This document shows positions 58,452 through 64,000 of a DNA stretch of 64,000 nt, piece after piece (position 1 is the first letter of the stretch; every line of letters begins with the position of its first letter). Source of the DNA: Ruminococcus flavefaciens (lineage in GTDB: Bacteria; Bacillota; Clostridia; Oscillospirales; Ruminococcaceae); NCBI RefSeq assembly GCF_900108555.1, contig NZ_FNWV01000005.1:186001-250000 (forward strand), in the 5' to 3' direction. The notes below the pieces were generated by a model that was not told the DNA's origin, searched no databases, and saw nothing but the letters and a program-made list of their open reading frames with translations. A program made the position numbers and the translations under genes.

Positions 58452-59129
58452 TCAGAGCAGCTCAGCCATACGAAGTACTATCTCCGCAACTCGCTTAGCT
58501 GCGATCTTTTCAAATTCGTCAAACGACATTGCTCCCTCATCATCTGCATTATCGGAAATGCAGCGCACACTGACATAAGGAAGCTCATTGAGGAAACAGC
58601 AGTGACCAACTGCCGCACTCTCCATATCAACGGCATAAGGATCGAATTTTTCCTGGATAGCTTTTTTTACAACATTGCTTGTAATAAAAGCATCGCCCGA
58701 AACGATACGGCCTCTGAAAGACTTAACGCCAAACTCTCCGCAAACCTTTTCAGCTGTATCCATAAGCGCGCCATTCGCCTTGAATACGCCGCAATAAGGT
58801 GGGTAATCCTTGAGGAAATGAAGGTCGAGATCGTGAGGAAGTACTTCTGTGGATATAACGACATCGCAAACCTTAACTGCACTGTTCATACCGCCTGCGA
58901 TACCCGTATTTATCACACAATCGGGGTGGAAATTATCTATCATGACCTGTGTACAAACCGCTGCATTTACCTTAGCTATACCGCAGCAGGCATTTATCAC
59001 AGTTTTGCCGTTTTTGTTGTTGATGTAAAAGTCGAAGCCTGATATGTGCTTTATTTCTGCTTCACCGAGAATTTCTCTGATATCAGCAAGCTCTGATGGC
59101 ATTGCTCCGATTATTGCTATAGTATTCAA
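58452..59129 (-). CDS. mtnN: 5'-methylthioadenosine/S-adenosylhomocysteine nucleosidase
   Basis: A 225-residue cytoplasmic enzyme that splits methylthioadenosine and S-adenosylhomocysteine to adenine and a thioribose sugar, recycling products of SAM use. Family motifs: IGAMPSEL at the start, NTGIAGG at about 74-80, SGDAFI near 145, AVDMESAAVGH near 170 with the catalytic Glu, and CISDNAD near 195 with the catalytic Asp. The start codon is TTG at 59129, with AGGAG 8 nt upstream. First gene of an operon with the dockerin gene downstream. Confidence 0.95.
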   Translation of the reverse strand: MNTIAIIGAMPSELADIREILGEAEIKHISGFDFYINNKNGKTVINACCGIAKVNAAVCTQVMIDNFHPDCVINTGIAGGMNSAVKVCDVVISTEVLPHDLDLHFLKDYPPYCGVFKANGALMDTAEKVCGEFGVKSFRGRIVSGDAFITSNVVKKAIQEKFDPYAVDMESAAVGHCCFLNELPYVSVRCISDNADDEGAMSFDEFEKIAAKRVAEIVLRMAELL

Positions 59130-59159
59130 AATATCACTCCTAAGTCAAATTACTTTTTT

Positions 59160-59188
59160 ATTATAGCACATAAATATTAATAAATCAA
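59160..59188 (-). promoter_or_regulatory. Promoter of mtnN
   Basis: On the minus strand TTGATT (59188-59183), 17 nt, TATAAT (59165-59160), with an extended -10 TGC. Confidence 0.8.
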
Positions 59189-59201
59189 GTATAAAAGAAA
59201 A

Positions 59202-59235
59202 GACCGCAGCCGCTTTGGAAAAAACGGTCACGGTC
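59202..59235 (-). terminator. Terminator of the holA-rnmV operon
   Basis: On the minus strand GACCG with CCG pairs to CGG and CGGTC, 12-nt loop, then TTTTCTTTT. It overlaps the last stop codon. Confidence 0.65.
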
Positions 59236-59773
59236 ATCTTTTTTTGCGGAATTTAGGCATAAGTCTCTTACGATAGAGGTTATACATGAAAACAAGGTCG
59301 ATATCATAGACAAGAAATACAAGATTGGATATGCCGAGCATGATATATGCTCCGTATTTTCCAATCTCATCGAACTCCTCCAGCATCTCATCAAGTCCAA
59401 AGATATAGACAGTAACGTAGAAATAAGCTATGATACACACATTGAAAACAGCAAGCTTTATCAGAAGCTTAATAAGCTTCAGCGGTATCTTCTCGATATA
59501 AAATCTGAGTATTGGATAATGTCCGAAGAACATTATAAAAACAAGAGCCGCTTCTTTATCGAATGTAACGAAGACCGACAGCAGGCTGACGGCGAGATAA
59601 GTGAGGAACGCCCAGCCTGTGTTGACTTCAACAGCTATTATCATAAGAAGGATACCCGCTATTCCCGGAAGCAGCAGATAGAGTACAGGAATGACTCCTG
59701 CAAGAAACATCGTAACAAGACAAAGAGCGGAAACGATGCCACCGAGAGCTACTCTGTAGCTGATATCTCTCAT
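59234..59773 (-). CDS. Small integral membrane protein of unknown function
   Basis: A 179-residue protein with five or six helices (about 8-30, 33-50, 52-70, 75-92, 105-130, 140-160) and a basic C-terminus. The start RVALGGIVSALCLVTMFLAG resembles membrane components of ECF-type transporters (S components) and related small membrane proteins, but no binding motif is present. It overlaps the SDR gene by the TAATG junction, so it is part of the six-gene operon. Confidence 0.72.
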   Translation of the reverse strand: MRDISYRVALGGIVSALCLVTMFLAGVIPVLYLLLPGIAGILLMIIAVEVNTGWAFLTYLAVSLLSVFVTFDKEAALVFIMFFGHYPILRFYIEKIPLKLIKLLIKLAVFNVCIIAYFYVTVYIFGLDEMLEEFDEIGKYGAYIMLGISNLVFLVYDIDLVFMYNLYRKRLMPKFRKKR

Positions 59774-60552
59774 TATTTCAATGCCCTGTCCTTCCCGTCC
59801 GAGGTCTTTTTAGCCTGCTGAACATTATATACGATAGCTGAAAGTATCTTATACGGCACAAATCTTGAAGCGAACGCACCGAGCTTTACGGTAAGTCCGG
59901 GGATAGCAAACAGCTTGCCTGTAAAAGCCTTATGCAGAGCATATTCAGCAGCATAATCAGCAGTTATAGGCTTTACTGAAAAGCTTACGCCTGCACGGTT
60001 ATTGAAGTTAGTAGCAACAGGTCCGGGACACAGAACAGTGATAGTAACATTTGACTTTGATCTGCGAAGCTCCTCATATATAGCGATAGAGAGCTTGAGC
60101 ACATAATTCTTGGTAGCGTAATATGTCGCCATGAGCGGTCCCGGCATAAAGCCTGCAACAGAAGCAACATTGAGGATAGTACCGTAATCCTTCCTCTTAA
60201 AGTCACGCAGGAAAAGCTTTGTAAGTATATGAAGAGCCGTTACATTAAGATCTATCATAGCAAGCTCGTCATTCATATCAGTCTCATCGAATTTGCCGAA
60301 AAGACCGTATCCTGCGTTATTGACCAGCATATCCACATCTTTTCCCTTACAGAATTCGTAAACTCTGAATACCTCTTCACGCTTTGAAAGATCGGCAGCG
60401 ATTATCTCTGTACCCTTTCCGATAGTTTTCTGCATTTCTCTGAGCATATCCTCATTGCGTCCTGTCAGGATAAGCTCCCAGCCTCTCTTGGCAAGTTTTC
60501 TTGCAATACTCTGTCCAATACCTGATGTTGCACCTGTAACTAAAGCCTTCAT
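59773..60552 (-). CDS. Short-chain dehydrogenase/reductase
   Basis: A 259-residue classical SDR. TGATSGIG (6-13) binds NAD(P), NNAG is at 78-81, and the catalytic residues are Ser131 and Tyr144-xxx-Lys148 (YYATK). The C-terminus has a hydrophobic stretch (about 215-240), as in DltE-like and acyl-lipid SDRs. The substrate is not known; the neighbourhood of an MBOAT and DHHW pair suggests a surface acyl or lipid pathway. ATG 60552 follows AAAGGA; it is 16 nt from the DHHW gene. Confidence 0.9.
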   Translation of the reverse strand: MKALVTGATSGIGQSIARKLAKRGWELILTGRNEDMLREMQKTIGKGTEIIAADLSKREEVFRVYEFCKGKDVDMLVNNAGYGLFGKFDETDMNDELAMIDLNVTALHILTKLFLRDFKRKDYGTILNVASVAGFMPGPLMATYYATKNYVLKLSIAIYEELRRSKSNVTITVLCPGPVATNFNNRAGVSFSVKPITADYAAEYALHKAFTGKLFAIPGLTVKLGAFASRFVPYKILSAIVYNVQQAKKTSDGKDRALK

Positions 60553-60568
60553 ATAATCAGATCCTTTC

Positions 60569-61705
60569 TTAAAAAGATATTTTTTCATCAAGATCATTGA
60601 TACCGAAAAGGAACAATGTCTGTCCGTAATCGTTAATGTTTATGATATCAGCAAGAGGTCGGTCAAGCTGATCGGGAGATACGACGATGATCTCGCTGTA
60701 ATGCTGAATGAGGAACGGAATGAAACAATCCGCATAGCTGTCCTTGATAACGAGGAGCTTCTTTTCGTTCTGGTTAGACGTTTTTATTTTCAGCACAGGC
60801 ACGTCTTCTCCGAGATACATGGAATACTTATCACTTGAACCGAGCCTGCTCCTGTCATAGATCTCCCCTTCCGACACCGAACCGTCATTGAGAACTCTCT
60901 CGCAGGATATCACTTCTGCACCGTCGGGATAATAATATATATCAAGTATATCAGCCTTTGGCTTATCAGAGAGAGTCCTGTTATACAGGTCACCTCTGAA
61001 ACTGTCCGAAACGTGTTCAATGGAATACTTATCATAAGAAGTTGGCTGAAAACCGAGCTTCTGTATCACTGTTTTATAAACACAGTATGCCCCATAGCTT
61101 GTCCATTTAGTATCATTGCGGTAGAAAATGTAATTATCTTTCATCATTTTAAGGATATTATAAGCATCGATACATCGAATTTTGCTGCTAAGCTGTTCAT
61201 ACAGCTCATTTATCCGCTGACTGTCCGAGCGGCTTATAAAATCCGAAGGAAGGATATCACCATATATCCCCGTAGACGACGGGATAGCAGCAAAGTAAAC
61301 TGTTGTAGTATCCTTATACTCCTTTGAAAAAGAATTGACAAAGCTTATATTATCCGAAAAAGCCTTTTTATCCTGTTCAGGTATCACTGTATCAAGCAGT
61401 CTTTCGCTGCTGACGTAGACACCGTTCACAATACTTTCTGTCATTTCTTCCTGCATACGGTTGCTTGCATATATCCATTTGCTGCGTCCAACAAAATGGT
61501 CCGTAACGTATCTGTCGTTTTTTTCAGACCATTCACCATTGTACATTTCCTTAAAAGAGGGCTCAGGCAAAGCTGCAAGCTGTCTGTTCTCTTCAAATGA
61601 CCACTGCACCTTTTTTCCGAAAAAAGACATAAGACTCAATGAAGAAATGACAGTCAATGATAATACAGCCGTAATGATACTCATTGTCCTGTTAAGCTTA
61701 TTCAC
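60569..61705 (-). CDS. DHHW-family (SGNH-like) protein with an altered catalytic motif
   Basis: A 378-residue protein with an N-terminal helix (about 8-28) and an extracytoplasmic domain. It fits the DHHW/AlgJ group that works with MBOAT acyltransferases to acetylate surface polymers. The motif that is normally DHHWT or DTHWT reads DTKWT (198-202), so the catalytic His is Lys200. The Ser region KDSYADCFIPF (321-331) is kept. The start is GTG at 61705, with AAGGAGG 6 nt upstream. It lies 12 nt after the MBOAT gene. Confidence 0.85.
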   Translation of the reverse strand: MNKLNRTMSIITAVLSLTVISSLSLMSFFGKKVQWSFEENRQLAALPEPSFKEMYNGEWSEKNDRYVTDHFVGRSKWIYASNRMQEEMTESIVNGVYVSSERLLDTVIPEQDKKAFSDNISFVNSFSKEYKDTTTVYFAAIPSSTGIYGDILPSDFISRSDSQRINELYEQLSSKIRCIDAYNILKMMKDNYIFYRNDTKWTSYGAYCVYKTVIQKLGFQPTSYDKYSIEHVSDSFRGDLYNRTLSDKPKADILDIYYYPDGAEVISCERVLNDGSVSEGEIYDRSRLGSSDKYSMYLGEDVPVLKIKTSNQNEKKLLVIKDSYADCFIPFLIQHYSEIIVVSPDQLDRPLADIININDYGQTLFLFGINDLDEKISF

Positions 61706-61716
61706 GTTATCCCTCC

Positions 61717-63096
61717 TTACAAATAGATAAGAAGCATATCCGAGCTTCCGCTGTATGAGATAAGTGCAGTGCATATGATAAGTGTAGCTACAGCTATCAG
61801 AGGAGAGGCAACAGCAATAATACTGCGTATCTTTGCCTTTCCCGAACGTATCATCATATTTCTGAAAAGACTTGTGGAAGCATACATGGTTATCAGAATA
61901 AGAACAATATACGACTTCACAAGATAGAAGAACTTAGCATCTGCTATCATACCATTTCCGCCTAACATCGCCAGAAGATATTTTACAGAAAAAGCAAGGC
62001 TGTCTCCCGAAAGGAAAACGGTACACAGTATTACCACGAGGAAAGTATAAATAATACCTGTAAACTTCATGACCTTCTCAGGCAGTACATAGTTTTCGAT
62101 AATAAGAGCTATACCCATTATCAATCCACATATTACGCCATTTAATGAAACGGTATACCAAAATCCGAAAAGAGTCCAGCCGCCTACAAATACTATCTCT
62201 CTTATCCATTTTTTTGTACACGCACTGTACAGCGGCTTGGTAATGTACCTTCTGAGCCACTGTATGACCTGAGACTGCCACCGTGCGGCAAAGTATTTTA
62301 TCCTTGTACTGAGCAGCGGATAATTGAAGCTCTGCGGCAGTTTCAGACCGAAGCAGTAAGCAATTCCCGTGCCCATATCAGCAAATCCCGACAGGTTAAA
62401 GTAAAGACAGAAAAGATAAGCTGTAATCCCCAGCCATGCATTTGCAGCGGAGATAGTGCTCACATCGCTGCTTCGTACAGCGGAGTAAAGCATATAAAGA
62501 TTATCCGCAGCAATGACTTTTTTAGCAAGTCCCTTTATGAACAAGGACATACCTATGCCTATATTTGTAAGGTTTTCTCTGCGGCTGTCAAGTACTTTGG
62601 CAAACACGCCGTATCTGAGCAGCGGTCCCATAATAATTCTCGGGAAGAACATGATATATAGCGAATATCTGACAAAGCTCATGTCTGCCTTTATCCTTCC
62701 CTTGTAGGTATCTATGAGCGTACCGATGGCAGAAAGGGTAAAAAAGGATATTCCTATGGGGTAAAATCCTTCGGGAGCATGGAGCATATCATGCAGCCAC
62801 ACAAAATACTTCGTTCTGAATCCGAATATCATTATCAGATCGAATATGATACCAATAGTCAGCGGTATTGCAGCAAGCTTTTCGTTTTTTTTCAGCTTGC
62901 CGATCATTTGACCGAACAGGTAATTCACAATGGAATAAGCAGCGATAAATAAAAGGAAATAGAGGCTTATAAAGCAGCAGAAAGCCATACTCTCAAAAAG
63001 CATTACATATTCTCTGAACCTTTTCGGCGTCAGATAATAGAGCAGCAGAGCAACCGGCAGGAACCCGTATATAAACATCAGACTGCTATATACCAT
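61717..63096 (-). CDS. MBOAT-family O-acyltransferase (AlgI/DltB-like), active-site histidines replaced
   Basis: A 459-residue membrane protein with about ten helices; the core segments YPIGISFFTLSAIG, FNLSGFADMGTGIAYCFG and WQSQVIQWLRRYITKPLY mark the MBOAT family. Members pass acyl groups to surface polysaccharide or teichoic acid. The two histidines usual in this group are absent: the RWH segment is RWQ (Gln274) and the WHG segment is WYT (Tyr314). So the protein may be inactive, act as a carrier, or use a different chemistry. The start overlaps the rnmV end by 11 nt. Confidence 0.88.
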   Translation of the reverse strand: MVYSSLMFIYGFLPVALLLYYLTPKRFREYVMLFESMAFCCFISLYFLLFIAAYSIVNYLFGQMIGKLKKNEKLAAIPLTIGIIFDLIMIFGFRTKYFVWLHDMLHAPEGFYPIGISFFTLSAIGTLIDTYKGRIKADMSFVRYSLYIMFFPRIIMGPLLRYGVFAKVLDSRRENLTNIGIGMSLFIKGLAKKVIAADNLYMLYSAVRSSDVSTISAANAWLGITAYLFCLYFNLSGFADMGTGIAYCFGLKLPQSFNYPLLSTRIKYFAARWQSQVIQWLRRYITKPLYSACTKKWIREIVFVGGWTLFGFWYTVSLNGVICGLIMGIALIIENYVLPEKVMKFTGIIYTFLVVILCTVFLSGDSLAFSVKYLLAMLGGNGMIADAKFFYLVKSYIVLILITMYASTSLFRNMMIRSGKAKIRSIIAVASPLIAVATLIICTALISYSGSSDMLLIYL

Positions 63097-63685
63097 TGTT
63101 TTCCTCCTTTATTTTTTCTGTCAGCTCCGCAAGCTCACTGCTGTTCATCATGGTACACAGCACTTCCACAAGAGCACCTGCCGAAAGCTGTCTCGGCAGA
63201 CCGAGACTTACCTGAAGCTTCTCACGGAGTACACTGCTGTTTGAACCGCCGCTGAGTCCGAGCTCATAGAGAGTGAGCTTAGTTATATCGGAGCGTGTAC
63301 TATTTTCGGAAGCAGTGATGCCTGCCTTTCTGAAAGCCTCTTTCAGAATATCCGCATCTATCCCCTCAACGCCCAGTTTCCCCTCGGCGGAGGGCTTAGT
63401 CTTGCGTTTTTCCTTGCCGAAAACATCGGGGATATACACATTTGTTATCCTGCCGCTGCCTACAGCTCCTTTGATATAACCGCGTATCTTGCGACCTGCC
63501 GCATCTGAATCCGTGAGTATGATAATACCTGTTTTATTTGCATAATAGCGGATAAGCTCAAGCTTTTCCGTATCTTTGAAAATACCGAAGCCGTTGGTAA
63601 CGATGATAACAGCGTCAACTATTGACGAAAGCTTTATCTTATCGTATTTCCCCTCCACGATAATGGCTTCATCTAACTTTATCAT
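63086..63685 (-). CDS. rnmV: Ribonuclease M5 (5S rRNA maturase)
   Basis: A 199-residue Toprim nuclease that trims the 5S rRNA precursor. The Toprim Glu is in AIIVEGKYDK (about 7-16) and the paired Asp in LTDSDAAGRK (about 57-66). Length and the C-terminal YELGLSGGSNSSVLREKL region match the M5 family. GGAGG lies at the holA stop codon, and the ATG is 11 nt after it. In many Firmicutes rnmV sits next to ksgA; here it follows holA. Confidence 0.95.
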   Translation of the reverse strand: MIKLDEAIIVEGKYDKIKLSSIVDAVIIVTNGFGIFKDTEKLELIRYYANKTGIIILTDSDAAGRKIRGYIKGAVGSGRITNVYIPDVFGKEKRKTKPSAEGKLGVEGIDADILKEAFRKAGITASENSTRSDITKLTLYELGLSGGSNSSVLREKLQVSLGLPRQLSAGALVEVLCTMMNSSELAELTEKIKEENNGI

Positions 63686-63695
63686 AAATCCTCCG

Positions 63696-64000
63696 CTAAT
63701 TTTTAGTCATAAGCATTTTTGTAACAGTCTGTTCAAGTACGGTCTTTTCGTCGCAGCCCCCTGAGTTAAGGGTGATATTGGTATCCCTCAGTATCCTGAT
63801 ACACTCCCTCAGTCTGCGTATGCTCATCTTCGAGCTGTCACGGAAAGCATTCTTCACCTTGAATTCCCATACATAAGCGAAATCAGCCTTCACATCAGCC
63901 ACCTGTTTTCCGCATTTCCTTGCACAGGCAGCACGGTACATATCAATAAACGAAGCAGTGATATTCGCCAGTACAGCACCTCTGTTGTCCCTGTCCTGCA
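63696..64000 (-). CDS. holA: DNA polymerase III delta subunit, C-terminal part (runs off the window end)
   Basis: The frame is open from the window edge to the stop at 63696, giving the last 101 residues. The sequence VLANITASFIDMYRAACA followed by a long helical region, then IRILRDTNITLNSGG and a final acidic/Thr helix, matches the collar domain at the C-terminus of HolA. The delta subunit opens the sliding clamp during replication. It should start the operon with rnmV; the promoter is outside the window. Confidence 0.8.
   Translation of the reverse strand, partial: QDRDNRGAVLANITASFIDMYRAACARKCGKQVADVKADFAYVWEFKVKNAFRDSSKMSIRRLRECIRILRDTNITLNSGGCDEKTVLEQTVTKMLMTKN

Overview
The window looks like chromosomal DNA from a fibre-degrading, anaerobic Gram-positive bacterium of the Ruminococcaceae, most likely a Ruminococcus. 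Five secreted proteins carry dockerin repeats, many secreted or membrane proteins have Thr-rich linkers, there is a six-subunit Rnf complex and a type III glutamine synthetase, and AGGAGG ribosome sites and TTGACA-17-TATAAT promoters are common. The genus is inferred from protein style; no rRNA is present to prove it. I see no phage, insertion sequence or CRISPR array.

Layout. 1-3.4 kb: start of a large secreted protein (minus strand), then an ECF sigma factor with a membrane partner. 3.5-8.3 kb: rnfCDGEAB operon. 8.5-10.1 kb: surface protein with a choice-of-anchor A domain, a huge Thr tract and a sorting signal. 10.3-10.7 kb: four tRNAs (Val, Asp, Gly, Cys). 10.8-25 kb: ordinary chromosomal genes (serine acetyltransferase, TtcA-like enzyme, EamA transporter, large membrane protein, sugar 4,6-dehydratase, GlnN, a NarL-type two-component pair, ThrE-like exporter). 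25-30.3 kb: OmpR-type two-component system with an ABC exporter. 30.3-37 kb: cobalamin-riboswitch operon coding an exported CbiK-type cobaltochelatase lipoprotein, a second lipoprotein, a BtuFCD-like importer and an EamA permease. 37-42.4 kb: GH43 dockerin enzyme and a clostripain-family protease. 42.5-42.8 kb: tRNA-Pro and tRNA-Leu. 42.8-54.4 kb: four more ECF sigma/membrane-partner pairs interleaved with three dockerin proteins. 54.4-64 kb: MORN-repeat protein, sodium:solute symporter, dockerin protein with MtnN, and a six-gene operon holA-rnmV-MBOAT-DHHW-SDR-membrane protein.

The most interesting system is the set of five sigma/partner pairs. Each sigma gene overlaps a downstream gene for a single-pass membrane protein with a short cytoplasmic N-terminus and an extracellular C-terminal domain. 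All seven associated promoters share an element of the form CGACTwAT (variants CAACT and CGTCT), placed 14 nt after one of three -35 types: GTGAAATAT-like (three pairs), GTGAGACA (fourth pair and its divergent dockerin gene) and TGCGATT (fifth pair and its divergent dockerin gene). This suggests self-regulating, signal-specific circuits that turn on dockerin proteins. Two other points deserve attention: an MBOAT/DHHW acyltransferase pair in which the usual catalytic histidines are replaced in both partners, and the riboswitch operon with its extracellular chelatase.
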